Source of the DNA: Gammaproteobacteria bacterium
GTDB taxonomy: Bacteria > Pseudomonadota > Gammaproteobacteria > Thiohalomonadales > Thiohalomonadaceae
NCBI GenBank assembly: GCA_026196275.1
Contig: JAPHTQ010000039.1
Span: forward strand, 1-57,516
Reading direction: 5' to 3'
DNA: 57,516 nucleotides
Below are positions 45,579 through 54,470 of this stretch, piece after piece. Under the pieces are notes generated by a model. The model searched no databases and was not told the DNA's origin. It saw only the letters and a program-made list of their open reading frames with translations. The position numbers and the translations under genes were made by a program. Numbering within the stretch: the stretch's first letter is position 1; every line of letters begins with the position of its first letter.

Positions 45579-46560
45579 CGAATTGCACCTCACGGTAGGG
45601 GCGGTGGCGGCGGCGTCGGTAGAGATAGATGCCGAGGCCAGTGGCCAGCAGGGCGAAGAGGCCGAAGGATATGCCGTAGGCGTAGGACTCGTAGTCGCGC
45701 GGCGACGGATAGTAGTTGCCGGCCAGGCTGCTGCGGTAGACGGTTTGCCGGTACGGGGTGCCTTCCACTTCGCCCGCCTCGGGTACGGTATGGGCGGCGA
45801 TCACCAGGTAGGGCTGGGCCTTGCGCTTTTCGAATTCGTGCCACGGCGGGTAGTAGTCGCGGATCAGGGTGTAGCTGACCCGCCCCTCGCTGTCGCTGAG
45901 TGCCTGGCGGCTCCAGCCCTGGGCCGTGGTGAAGGTGACTGCGGCGCCGGGCAGCGGCTCGCCGTTGCGCAGTACCTGGAAGGAGACGGTGTCGCCGTGG
46001 CTGAGCAGGGAGTGGAAGTTCTCCTTGGGCAGGCGCTCGCGCACGAGCTCCAGCGGGATAGCGGGGTTGTGGCGCGGCGGCATCTTCGATTGTACGTCGT
46101 CATGTCCCTCGCGGCAGCTGTGCTTGAGTACCTCGGCCTTGGCGATGTATATCAGTCGCCGCCCCTCGTCCACGTTGAGCCGCTGGTGGGTCAGGTAGGC
46201 GTTGTAGAAACCCTCTTCGGGCATGGGGAACTCGACGTTGTAGAGGCCGTGAACGGCGTCGCGCTGGACCGCCTGCTCGTGGGGCTGCCCGCTAGTGTCG
46301 AGTAGCAACAGCGGAGAGTGCGAGGGGAGCTGCTGCACGTAGCCCGCCTGCTGCGGGTTATCCTCATGGCGCAGCCAGAGGTTCTTGTAGTAGACGCCGC
46401 GGCGCTTCACCACCGTGCCGCCGTGGGCGTGTTCGCCGCCACCGTGCCCGGCGTGGGGTGGGACTTCGGAGAGCCACAAGACTTCGCTGGCAATGGCATT
46501 CCCCCCCGCCACGGCGAGTGTCAGCATCACAAGCAAGAATGCGGACGCATGTTTGATCAT
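45571..46560 (-). CDS. Periplasmic His-rich DUF4198-like protein with C-terminal anchor
   Basis: This 329-residue protein has a signal peptide (1-25), a histidine-rich segment HAGHGGGEHAHGG near 36-48, beta-rich domains with an Ig/carboxypeptidase-regulatory look (GEPLPGAAVTFTT and DSEGRVSYTLIRD), and a C-terminal span (GLFALLATGLGIYLY) followed by RRRRHR on the cytoplasmic side. It resembles DUF4198 or NikM-type proteins that bind metal, but identity is uncertain. Its end overlaps the NapH-like start by 8 bases. It is the first gene of the cluster. Confidence 0.75.
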   Translation of the reverse strand: MIKHASAFLLVMLTLAVAGGNAIASEVLWLSEVPPHAGHGGGEHAHGGTVVKRRGVYYKNLWLRHEDNPQQAGYVQQLPSHSPLLLLDTSGQPHEQAVQRDAVHGLYNVEFPMPEEGFYNAYLTHQRLNVDEGRRLIYIAKAEVLKHSCREGHDDVQSKMPPRHNPAIPLELVRERLPKENFHSLLSHGDTVSFQVLRNGEPLPGAAVTFTTAQGWSRQALSDSEGRVSYTLIRDYYPPWHEFEKRKAQPYLVIAAHTVPEAGEVEGTPYRQTVYRSSLAGNYYPSPRDYESYAYGISFGLFALLATGLGIYLYRRRRHRPYREVQFDE

Positions 46561-46874
46561 CGGGTTTCCTCTCAGGAACGGACTGGTTGTTTTAACGCGG
46601 TAACTCATCGCCCCGGCTCATGACCGGACACACTTTACCGTCTCGCGAGCGGCCACGCACGCAAGTTCCGATTTCGATTCAGCCACGGCGACATCCGTTA
46701 TATGCAGCAAGAACGGGGCCACTATTGTTCCCGTGAAAAAACAGGGGATAAGGTGGGTTCACTTGTTTCGAGTGCGTGAGATGCCGCGCCGGGCTGTGGC
46801 ATATGGTACAGCTTTCGCGCACGCGATGGGAATTTTTGAGGAGGCTGGGTGAGCCGGGTTTGCCGCTCAGGGGA
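46561..46874. other. Intergenic region upstream of the four-gene redox cluster
   Basis: This 314-base gap holds the promoter region of the leftward redox cluster and the region downstream of hemJ. No convincing sigma-70 pair or FNR-type palindrome was seen. A weak GC-rich dyad lies near 46780-46803. Confidence 0.5.
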
Positions 46875-47285
46875 TCAGAACGGTTTGACTACCACCAGGA
46901 TGGTGACAGCGGTGAGGATCAGCACCGGCGCTTCGTTGAAGAAACGGTAAAACTTATGGCTACGGGTGTTGCGGTCCACGGCGAACACCTTCACCAGGTG
47001 GCCACAGTAGAGGTGGTAGGCGATGAGCAGGCCTACCAGCGCCAGTTTGGCATGCATCCAGCCGCCGCTGAAGCCGTAGCCCAGCCACAGCCAGGTGCCC
47101 AGCACCAGCGCCAGTAGTGCCAGCGGGGTCATAAAACGGTAAAGCTTCTGTTCCATCAGCTTGAGCCGGGCGACCTCCGCCGGCTCACTGGCCATGGCGT
47201 GGTTGACGAAGAGCCGTGGCAGGTAGAACAGCCCGGCGAACCAGGCGACGACAAAGACGATATGAAAGGCCTTGAGCCAGAGCAT
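46875..47285 (-). CDS. hemJ: Protoporphyrinogen IX oxidase HemJ
   Basis: This 136-residue four-span membrane protein matches HemJ (UPF0093): MLWLKAFHIVFVVAWFAGLF with the key histidine H8, FYLPRLFVNHA near 20-30, and GWMHAKLALVGLLIAYH near 75-91. It oxidises protoporphyrinogen IX in heme synthesis, with quinone as likely acceptor. It lies 18 bases after the TlpA-like gene. Confidence 0.92.
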   Translation of the reverse strand: MLWLKAFHIVFVVAWFAGLFYLPRLFVNHAMASEPAEVARLKLMEQKLYRFMTPLALLALVLGTWLWLGYGFSGGWMHAKLALVGLLIAYHLYCGHLVKVFAVDRNTRSHKFYRFFNEAPVLILTAVTILVVVKPF

Positions 47286-47303
47286 TGACGTGATTCCCTC
47301 TGA

Positions 47304-47813
47304 TTAACCTTTTTGTTTGAGCATAGTGATGATGCGGCTGTGCAGTGCGTTCATGTCCATCTCGCCCAGCTTCTGCTGCACGATGCGCCCCTCGGGGGAG
47401 ATCAGGAACGAGGTGGGGGTCAACTTGACATCACCGAAGGCGCGGGCGGCGTTGCCGTCACGGTCGAGCGCGACCGGATAGGGCAGCTGCTTGAGCTTGA
47501 CCATCTCCCGTACCTGCACCTCGGGATCATAGGCCATGGCCAGGGCGATGATCTCCAGTCCCTGCGGTCCGAGTTCGTTGTAGAGCTCCACCAGATGAGG
47601 CATCTCCTTGACACAGCCGGGACAGGTGGTGGCCCAGAAGGTGACCAGCACGGGCCTGCCCTGCAGGGAAGCCAGTGAGATGTTCCTCCCCTCCAGCGTG
47701 GTTACCTCAAGCGCCGGTGCCGGCTTGAGACCGCTGGGGGTGAACCAGACATAGGCGAGAATGGCCACAAGGGCGATAGCGAAGGCGGCAATGGCAAGGT
47801 CTTTGGCTTTCAT
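47304..47813 (-). CDS. TlpA-like membrane-anchored thioredoxin-fold protein
   Basis: This 169-residue protein has an N-terminal anchor (LAIAAFAIALVAILAYVWF near 6-24) and a redoxin domain facing the periplasm with active site TTCPGC near 62-67. AYDPEVQVREMVK and PTSFLISPEGRIV match TlpA/ResA proteins. It probably reduces disulfides of periplasmic proteins such as cytochromes c. It may be co-transcribed with hemJ. Confidence 0.9.
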   Translation of the reverse strand: MKAKDLAIAAFAIALVAILAYVWFTPSGLKPAPALEVTTLEGRNISLASLQGRPVLVTFWATTCPGCVKEMPHLVELYNELGPQGLEIIALAMAYDPEVQVREMVKLKQLPYPVALDRDGNAARAFGDVKLTPTSFLISPEGRIVQQKLGEMDMNALHSRIITMLKQKG

Positions 47814-47860
47814 GGTGGTGTGTCGTCGTTGTGTTGGATTAGATGAATGGCTGGAGCGGC

Positions 47861-49216
47861 TCAGGCCCTGCCACTGTTACCCGGTTTGTCTGTTCCGGCG
47901 GTGTTTGGTTCCTCCGCCCGCAGGCGATCCAGAAAACCCTGGGCCAGGGAGCGGTAGATCGGTTCATGACAGACCAGTCGCGAGGCGCCATAGGCGATGA
48001 AGGCGGTGGCCATCAGCGGTAGCAGCATGGTGTGATTGTCGGTCATCTCCATGACAATGACAAAGGCGGTGATGGGGGTCTGCACCACGCCAGTAAAGTA
48101 GGCCACCATGGTGAGGATGACGATGGCCTGCATCCCCGGGCCACTGAACAATTCTGCCATTACCGCGCCGAGCCCGGCGCCGGTGGCCAGCGAGGGGGCG
48201 AAGATCCCCCCGGGTATGCCGCTGAGATAGGAGGCGACGGTAGCGATGATCTTGAATGCCGGGAAGAGAAGCCCCGCCTCCCCCTCGCCGCTGAGGGCGG
48301 CCTGGGCTTCCGGGTAGCCGGTGCCGTAGATGGTGCCGCCCGAGAGGATGCCGGCGAGTGCCACGACCAGTCCGCACAGCGCCGGTATCAGCAACGGGTG
48401 GCGTGACAGGTGCGGGGCGACCCAGCGTGAGCCGCTGACCAGGGTGCGGGCGAACAGGCCACCCAGCAGCCCCCCCGTGATCCCGACTACCGGGATGATA
48501 ATCCAGCCGCTGCCCAGCTGCAGTGAGGCGTGGCTGGTGCCGAAATAGGTGTAGTTGCCGAGTATCCCCATCGCGGTGATACCGGCGATCACCACCGCAG
48601 TGAGCAGGGTGCCGCTGGTGCGCTCCTCGAAGCTGCGGGCCATCTCCTCAATGGCGAAGACGATCCCCGCCAAGGGTGTATTGAAGGCGGCGGCGATGCC
48701 GGCCGCCCCACCGGCGATGATCAGGCTCTTGTCCAGGTAGTGTCGCGGGAAGTGGGCGTAGTGGCCAACCGTGTACATAATGGCGGCACCGATATGTACC
48801 GTTGGCCCCTCACGACCGATGGAGGCGCCGCACAGCAGGCCCAGCAGGGTGAGGAAGATCTTGCCGAAAGCAATGCGCAACGACAGTATGCTGCGGCGCA
48901 GATAGTGCATCTGTGGTCGCATCTCCAGTGCGGCAATGGCCTGGGGGATGCCGCTGCCCTGGGTGCCGGGGAAGTAGCGGCGGGTCAGCCAGGCGATAAG
49001 TACCAATCCGGCAGGGGTAATAATCAATGGCAGCCAGGAGGCCTGCGACTCCATGCGGTTGAACAGGTTATAGGCCTGTTCACTGCCCAGCGCGAACAGC
49101 GCGGAAACCAGTCCGACCAGAATGGCGCCGCCCCAGAAGACGAGCTGTGCCTTCCACTTGTGCGGGGAGAGGTAGGAGCGGAAGGTCATCCGCAAATAGC
49201 GCCTGGTTACTCGCAT
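47861..49216 (-). CDS. CLC-type chloride/proton exchanger
   Basis: This protein of about 450 residues has the CLC filter motifs: GSGIPQ near 87-92, GREGP (gating glutamate) near 130-134, and GIPGGIFAPSLATGAGLG near 333-350. The second (proton) glutamate is kept in AIEEMARSF. It is therefore an exchanger, not a channel. The ATG at 49216 is used; a TTG at 49243 or an ATG at 49189 are alternatives as no clear ribosome site is seen. No cytoplasmic CBS domain is present. Confidence 0.92.
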   Translation of the reverse strand: MRVTRRYLRMTFRSYLSPHKWKAQLVFWGGAILVGLVSALFALGSEQAYNLFNRMESQASWLPLIITPAGLVLIAWLTRRYFPGTQGSGIPQAIAALEMRPQMHYLRRSILSLRIAFGKIFLTLLGLLCGASIGREGPTVHIGAAIMYTVGHYAHFPRHYLDKSLIIAGGAAGIAAAFNTPLAGIVFAIEEMARSFEERTSGTLLTAVVIAGITAMGILGNYTYFGTSHASLQLGSGWIIIPVVGITGGLLGGLFARTLVSGSRWVAPHLSRHPLLIPALCGLVVALAGILSGGTIYGTGYPEAQAALSGEGEAGLLFPAFKIIATVASYLSGIPGGIFAPSLATGAGLGAVMAELFSGPGMQAIVILTMVAYFTGVVQTPITAFVIVMEMTDNHTMLLPLMATAFIAYGASRLVCHEPIYRSLAQGFLDRLRAEEPNTAGTDKPGNSGRA

Positions 49217-49359
49217 CAGGTTAGCAGTATCGGTTCGGCCCAAAGAGGCGCATTATGCCAGAGCTGCCGGCGGGTGTCGTCGCCATGTCGCTAACAGGGC
49301 TTTCGCTTTGCCCTGCCAGGATTTATCATTCCCCCTTTTGCGGATTACAGGTTGTCGTC

Positions 49360-50391
49360 ATGGTCAAGATTGGCATTGTCGGAGGTACCGGTTATACCGG
49401 CGTTGAGCTGCTGCGGTTGCTGGCAGCGCACCCCAAGGCTGAGCTGCGGGTGATCACTTCGCGCTCGGAGGAGGGTATGGCAGTGGCCGACATGTTTCCC
49501 AATCTGCGCGGCCATGTCGATCTGAAGTTCAGCGCCCCGGACGTGGCGGTGCTGCAGCAGTGTGATGTGGTGTTCTTCGCCACCCCCAACGGGATCGCCA
49601 TGACTCAGGTGCGGGAACTGCTCGACGCCGGGGTAAAGGTCATTGATCTGGCTGCGGATTTTCGTCTCAAGGATGTTGATGTCTGGCAGCACTGGTATGG
49701 CATGGAGCACGCCTGCCCGGAGCTGATTGAGGAGGCGGTCTACGGGTTGCCGGAGATCAACCGTGAGGCGATCAAGGCGGCGCGCCTGGTCGCCAATCCC
49801 GGCTGCTATCCCACAGCGGTCACTCTGGGCTATCTGCCCCTGCTGGAGCAGGGAGTGATCGGCACCGACGGGCTGGTGGCCGATTGCAAATCGGGCGCCA
49901 GTGGCGCCGGCCGGGGAGCCAACGTGGGGACGCTGTTGTGCGAGGTTGACAGCAGTTTCAAGGCCTACGCGGCAGCGGGGCACCGCCATCTTCCTGAAAT
50001 CAGAGAAAAGCTCGGATTGGTCGCTAACGAAAAGGTGGGGCTGACCTTCGTTCCGCACCTGTTGCCGATGATCCGCGGTATCCATGCCACGCTCTATGGA
50101 CGTCTTAAAGATACCTCGGTGGATCTGCAGGCGCTGTTTGAGCAACGTTATGCCGCCGAGCCCTTCGTCGATGTGTTGCCCGCAGGCTCCCATCCGGAAA
50201 CCCGCACCGTGCGTGGCGGCAATATGTGCCGCCTGGCGCTACACCGTCAGCAAGGGAGCGATACCGTCATCATACTTTCCGTAATTGATAACCTGGTCAA
50301 AGGCGCCGCCGGCCAGGCGGTGCAGAATATGAACATTATGTGTGGTCTTGAGGAGAGGTCCGGACTGGATGTGATTGCGGTTCTGCCATGA
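49360..50391 (+). CDS. argC: N-acetyl-gamma-glutamyl-phosphate reductase
   Basis: This 343-residue enzyme carries out the third step of arginine synthesis. [17 protein letters not shown] near 4-20 binds NADPH and ANPGCYPTA near 145-153 holds the catalytic cysteine. [17 protein letters not shown] near 229-245 is also diagnostic. The start at 49360 gives the canonical [14 protein letters not shown]. Its end overlaps the next gene by four bases (ATGA). Confidence 0.97.
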   Translation: MVKIGIVGGTGYTGVELLRLLAAHPKAELRVITSRSEEGMAVADMFPNLRGHVDLKFSAPDVAVLQQCDVVFFATPNGIAMTQVRELLDAGVKVIDLAADFRLKDVDVWQHWYGMEHACPELIEEAVYGLPEINREAIKAARLVANPGCYPTAVTLGYLPLLEQGVIGTDGLVADCKSGASGAGRGANVGTLLCEVDSSFKAYAAAGHRHLPEIREKLGLVANEKVGLTFVPHLLPMIRGIHATLYGRLKDTSVDLQALFEQRYAAEPFVDVLPAGSHPETRTVRGGNMCRLALHRQQGSDTVIILSVIDNLVKGAAGQAVQNMNIMCGLEERSGLDVIAVLP

Positions 50392-51098
50392 GTCATCATG
50401 TCGTCAGGGCCCGTACACAACGACAGCGTCAGCTGCTCATGCTGGCGGCTGTTGTGGTGATGGTTTTGCTTGGCTGGGGGCTGTTCGAGTACGGACGATA
50501 TCAGGGCGGATTTGATCGCTTCGCTGTACGAGAGGATATCCAGGCGCAGCGCCAGCGGCTCGATGAACTGGCGGATGAAAACGCCCGTCTGCGCGAGCAA
50601 CGGGCCATCATTGAGCGCAGTGGCCAGATTGAGCAGGAGGCCTACAAGCAGCTTCAGGGCACGGTTAACGGCCTGCAGGACGAGTTGCTTGAGTTGAAGG
50701 AGGAACTGGCCTTTTATCGAGGCATTGTCTCTCCCGGTGATGCAAACAAGGGACTCAACCTGCAAAGCTTCGAGTTGACGCCGGGGCGCGGGGCGCGCAG
50801 TTTCCGCTTCAAGATGGTGCTGACCCAGGTGTTGAGTACCGGCACGGTTGCCTACGGCAATATCGCGCTTTCGATAGTGGGAACCCAGGAGGGGGCCGAT
50901 AAGGAGTACACCCTTGCGCAACTCAGTGACAACAGCAAGGGGCTGCAATTTCGTTTCAAGTATTTTCAGGCCTTCGAGGGGGATATCTCCTTGCCAGAAG
51001 GGTTTCTCCCCAGTAAGGTCAATCTGGTTGTGAAACCCAGAAGCCGGACCCACAAGCAATTGACCGAATCCGTTGACTGGACGGTTCAGGAGAGCTGA
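50388..51098 (+). CDS. DUF6776-like coiled-coil membrane protein
   Basis: This 236-residue protein has one N-terminal span ([18 protein letters not shown]), a coiled coil at about 45-105 rich in Arg, Glu and Gln, and a C-terminal beta-rich domain ([20 protein letters not shown]). This layout matches DUF6776 proteins found between argC and bactofilin genes. It is likely a periplasmic-facing scaffold of unknown role. It lies 5 bases before the bactofilin gene. Confidence 0.78.
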   Translation: MSHHVVRARTQRQRQLLMLAAVVVMVLLGWGLFEYGRYQGGFDRFAVREDIQAQRQRLDELADENARLREQRAIIERSGQIEQEAYKQLQGTVNGLQDELLELKEELAFYRGIVSPGDANKGLNLQSFELTPGRGARSFRFKMVLTQVLSTGTVAYGNIALSIVGTQEGADKEYTLAQLSDNSKGLQFRFKYFQAFEGDISLPEGFLPSKVNLVVKPRSRTHKQLTESVDWTVQES

Positions 51099-51103
51099 TA
51101 GAG

Positions 51104-51544
51104 ATGTTTAGCAGGAAAAAAGATGATGCCCGGGGAAAACGTACCAAGATCGATACCCTGATAGGACAGAACTCGGAGTTGCGTGGCGATGTCGTGTTCA
51201 GCGGCGGGCTGCATGTGGACGGGGTGATCCAGGGCAATGTTTATGCCGAAGGGGATAGCGGTTCCACCCTCAGTGTCAGTGAACGTGGCCTTATCGAGGG
51301 CGAGGTGCGGGTTCCCAATATCGTTCTCAACGGCAGCGTCAAGGGGGATGTACATGCCGCCGAGCACATTGAACTTGCCAAAATGGCGCGGGTCACAGGT
51401 AATGTCTACTATAAACTGATTGAGATGGCGCGCGGGGCGGAGGTAAACGGTAATCTGGTTCACCGCGCCAGCGGGGCTGAGCAGGAGTTACTCCCCTCTC
51501 CCGCGGAGAAAGAGGCCGCGCAGGAGGAAGAGGTAAATACTTGA
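51104..51544 (+). CDS. Bactofilin
   Basis: This 146-residue protein carries the bactofilin beta-helix core (about 18-112): TLIGQNSELRGDVVFSGGLH, then repeated turns such as GVIQGNV, GLIEGEVRVPNI and GSVKGDVHAAEHIEL. It polymerises without nucleotide to form scaffolds at the membrane. The N-terminus is basic (MFSRKKDDARGKR). It is co-transcribed with the DUF6776-like gene, a probable membrane partner. Confidence 0.93.
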   Translation: MFSRKKDDARGKRTKIDTLIGQNSELRGDVVFSGGLHVDGVIQGNVYAEGDSGSTLSVSERGLIEGEVRVPNIVLNGSVKGDVHAAEHIELAKMARVTGNVYYKLIEMARGAEVNGNLVHRASGAEQELLPSPAEKEAAQEEEVNT

Positions 51545-51612
51545 CTATTTATCTCGGAATATGATATTTATCTGCCCAGGCTGTATGTTTACAAACGTTT
51601 TGGAGATGTGTG

Positions 51613-51954
51613 ATGAGTGAAGCAGAAAGCCCGTTGAACTTTACCGACAGCGCGGCCACCAAGGTCAAATCGCTGATCGAGGAAGAGGGTAACGCAAACC
51701 TGAAGCTGCGAGTCTACGTTACCGGTGGCGGCTGCTCCGGTTTTCAGTACGGCTTTACCTTTGACGAGAGCGTTAATGAGGGTGATACCGCCGTGGAAAA
51801 CAACGGCGTGACCCTGCTGATCGATCCGATGAGCTACCAATATATGGTCGGCGCCGAGATCGACTATAAGGAAGACCTTGAAGGTGCGCAGTTCGTGATC
51901 CGCAACCCCAACGCGAACACCACCTGCGGCTGCGGCTCCTCTTTCTCGCCGTAG
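51613..51954 (+). CDS. erpA: Iron-sulfur cluster insertion protein ErpA
   Basis: This 113-residue A-type carrier passes Fe-S clusters to apoproteins. The three conserved cysteines are in [11 protein letters not shown] and [19 protein letters not shown] and [18 protein letters not shown] are typical of ErpA. GGAGATG precedes the ATG; a GTG three bases upstream is an alternative. A very strong terminator follows. Confidence 0.95.
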   Translation: MSEAESPLNFTDSAATKVKSLIEEEGNANLKLRVYVTGGGCSGFQYGFTFDESVNEGDTAVENNGVTLLIDPMSYQYMVGAEIDYKEDLEGAQFVIRNPNANTTCGCGSSFSP

Positions 51955-51989
51955 TAGGTTCCTGCCCTGTCAGGGCACAGGCCATCGCA

Positions 51990-52030
51990 ACGGTCCTGGT
52001 GTGGTAGACACACCAGGACCGTTTTGTTTT
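51990..52030 (+). terminator. Rho-independent terminator after erpA
   Basis: A perfect 14-bp stem (51990-52003 with 52009-52022), a 5-base loop and TTTTGTTTT follow. It insulates erpA from the citrate synthase gene. Confidence 0.95.
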
Positions 52031-52126
52031 ACGGCCACACCGCTGCGGTGGCGCTTGAACTAGCTTCGGGCCGACCATATACGTACAATTCTGCAATAAT
52101 CGACCTAATTACTAAGGGGTTTTCGC

Positions 52127-53284
52127 ATGAGCGATTATCTGCCCGGACTCGAGGGGGTCCCGGCCACCCGCTCCAATATCTCCGTGATTGACGGAGAGAA
52201 GGGGATCCTCGCCTACCGGGGCTATCCCATCGAGCAGCTGGCCAAGCACAGTACTTTCGAAGAGACCACCATGTTATTGCTGGACGGGCGCCTGCCTACG
52301 GCGGGGGAACTGGCCGAGTTCGACCGCCAGTTGCGCCGCAACCGGCGGGTGAAGTTCAATATCCGTGAGATCATGAAAAACCTCCCGGCAACCGGGCACC
52401 CGATGGAGATGCTGCAGACGGCGATCGCCAGTTTGGGTATGTTCTATCCGAGTAATGAGTGCCTCACCGGTTCGGCTTTATGTGAGGACCTGAATTATAT
52501 TCATCGTATGACGGTGAAGTTGCTGGCGCGTATTCCGGTTATTGTAGCCATGTGGCAGCACATCCGTCAGGGCTACGATCCGATCCCGCCGCGTGAGGAT
52601 TTGACTACCGCGGAAAACTTTCTCTATATGCTGCACGGGCGTGAACCCGACCCGTTGTATGCGGAGATCATGGATACCTGCCTGGTGCTGCATGCGGAGC
52701 ATACTATCAACGCCTCCACCTTTGCTGCTCTGGTGGCCGGTTCGACCCTGGCCAGCCCTTATGGGGTGATTGCCTCTGCAGTCGGCACCCTGTCGGGGCC
52801 ACTGCATGGCGGGGCCAACGAGAAGGTGGTGGGTATGCTGGAGCAGATCGGTTCGCCGCAGAACGCTGAAACCTGGCTGGATGAGCAGCTGAAGAAAAAG
52901 GCCAAGATTTGGGGCTTCGGCCATCGTGAGTACTCGGTCAAGGACCCGCGGGCCAACATCCTGCAGAAGCTGATGGAGAAGCTGGCGCGTACCAAGGGTA
53001 CCCGTCACAGCCGGTTGTTCGATACGGCGCTGGCGCTGGAAGAGGTAGCCGAGGAGCGCCTCGGGGCCAAGGGGGTCTTCCCCAATGTGGATTACTACTC
53101 GGGGATCCTCTACACAGAAATGGGGATCCCCACGGATCAGTTTACCCCCATTTTCGCCATCTCGCGGGCTGCCGGTTGGCTGGCCCACTGGCGCGAGCAG
53201 CTGTCGGATAACCGTATCTTTCGCCCGACCCAGGTCTATATCGGCGAGCCGATCCGCGACTACGTCAGCATTGACAAGCGCTAG
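52127..53284 (+). CDS. gltA: Citrate synthase
   Basis: This 385-residue protein condenses oxaloacetate and acetyl-CoA. The catalytic histidines are in LHAEHTINAST near 188-198 and GPLHGGANEKV near 223-233; GFGHREYSVKDPR near 264-276 includes the third, and RSNISVIDGEKGILAYRGYP near 15-34 is typical. The length is that of the short bacterial type; 2-methylcitrate synthase is possible but no prp gene is near. It stands alone between the erpA terminator and convergent anmK. Confidence 0.93.
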   Translation: MSDYLPGLEGVPATRSNISVIDGEKGILAYRGYPIEQLAKHSTFEETTMLLLDGRLPTAGELAEFDRQLRRNRRVKFNIREIMKNLPATGHPMEMLQTAIASLGMFYPSNECLTGSALCEDLNYIHRMTVKLLARIPVIVAMWQHIRQGYDPIPPREDLTTAENFLYMLHGREPDPLYAEIMDTCLVLHAEHTINASTFAALVAGSTLASPYGVIASAVGTLSGPLHGGANEKVVGMLEQIGSPQNAETWLDEQLKKKAKIWGFGHREYSVKDPRANILQKLMEKLARTKGTRHSRLFDTALALEEVAEERLGAKGVFPNVDYYSGILYTEMGIPTDQFTPIFAISRAAGWLAHWREQLSDNRIFRPTQVYIGEPIRDYVSIDKR

Positions 53285-53332
53285 GCTGAGTGGCCTGCCA
53301 AGTCGGGTGTGGCCGCGGGAGCGGCTGTTGCG

Positions 53333-54448
53333 CTACGAAACAGGATTGGCCGGGTAGATGGCGCCCAGAATCACCGCCTCGCTGGCACCGGTCACGGCCG
53401 GGAGATTGCCGGGAAGTTGCCGCAGGGTTCGCCGCGCCAGCCAGGCAAAGGCCATCGCCTCGATCCAGCGTGGCTCAATGCCCTTTGCCGCGCTGCTCTC
53501 GACCCTGACCCCGGACAGATTGGCGGCAAGCCGCTGCATCAGATAACCGTTATAGGCGCCGCCGCCACAGACAACCACCTCCTCGCTGGCGGGACTGTAC
53601 TGATGGATCGCCTCGGCGATACTGCGAACAGTAAGCTCGACCAGGGTGGCCTGGATGTCCTCCGTCGGCAGGCTGTGGTGCAGCCGTGCCTCCAGCCAGT
53701 TGTGATTGAAGTACTCCCGTCCGGTACTTTTGGGTGGGGCAAGCCGGAAGTAGGGATCGTTCAGCAGCCGCTGTAACAGCTCGCTATTGAGCTGGCCACT
53801 GGCGGCCCAGCGTCCATCCACATCAAAGGGTTCCCCTTGCTGCAGCTGGCACCAGCTGTCCAGCAGGATGTTGCCGGGGCCGGTATCGAAGCCGCGCACA
53901 GGCTGCCCCCCGTCGGCAGGGAGAATACTGATATTGGCCATACCGCCGATATTGAGGATCACCCGCTCGCAGCGTCCGTCCCGATAGAGGGCGTTGTGAA
54001 AGGCGGGGACCAACGGGGCACCCTGACCGCCGACCACCATGTCGCGACGTCGGAAGTCCGCGATGGTGGTGATACCGGTCAGTTGGGCGATCGTGTTGCC
54101 GTCACCGATCTGTACTGTGTAGGGGGGTGAGGCATCAGGGGCGTGACGGATCGTCTGTCCGTGGCTGCCGATGGCCTTTACCCGCTGGCTGGCAACTGCA
54201 GCACTTTCCAGGAGTTGCTCTACTGTCTCGGCACTGAAGCGTCCCAGCTGTTGGTCGGCCAGTGCGCCGCGCTCGATTTCATTATCAGCCGCACTACTCA
54301 GGTCGAGCAGGCGGGCCCTCAATGTCGGTGGGAGAGGACGGCTGAGCGTGGCTGCAAGGCGGGGAGGGTTCTCCGTGAAGTCTACCAATACGGCATCAAG
54401 GGCATCCATGCTGGTGCCGGACATCAATCCTACATAGTATTCGCTCAT
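53333..54448 (-). CDS. anmK: Anhydro-N-acetylmuramic acid kinase
   Basis: This 371-residue sugar kinase recycles murein by turning anhydroMurNAc into MurNAc 6-phosphate. GLMSGTSMDALDAVLVDF near 6-23, GSHGQTIRH near 92-100, LNIGGMANIS near 167-176, and GFDTGPGNILLD near 188-199 are diagnostic. The start at 54448 (MSEYYVGLMSGTSMD) is used, as the upstream frame is not conserved-looking. It follows the M23 peptidase gene by 22 bases. Confidence 0.96.
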   Translation of the reverse strand: MSEYYVGLMSGTSMDALDAVLVDFTENPPRLAATLSRPLPPTLRARLLDLSSAADNEIERGALADQQLGRFSAETVEQLLESAAVASQRVKAIGSHGQTIRHAPDASPPYTVQIGDGNTIAQLTGITTIADFRRRDMVVGGQGAPLVPAFHNALYRDGRCERVILNIGGMANISILPADGGQPVRGFDTGPGNILLDSWCQLQQGEPFDVDGRWAASGQLNSELLQRLLNDPYFRLAPPKSTGREYFNHNWLEARLHHSLPTEDIQATLVELTVRSIAEAIHQYSPASEEVVVCGGGAYNGYLMQRLAANLSGVRVESSAAKGIEPRWIEAMAFAWLARRTLRQLPGNLPAVTGASEAVILGAIYPANPVS

Positions 54449-54470
54449 GCCGGTGGTGTCCGGACGGGGA

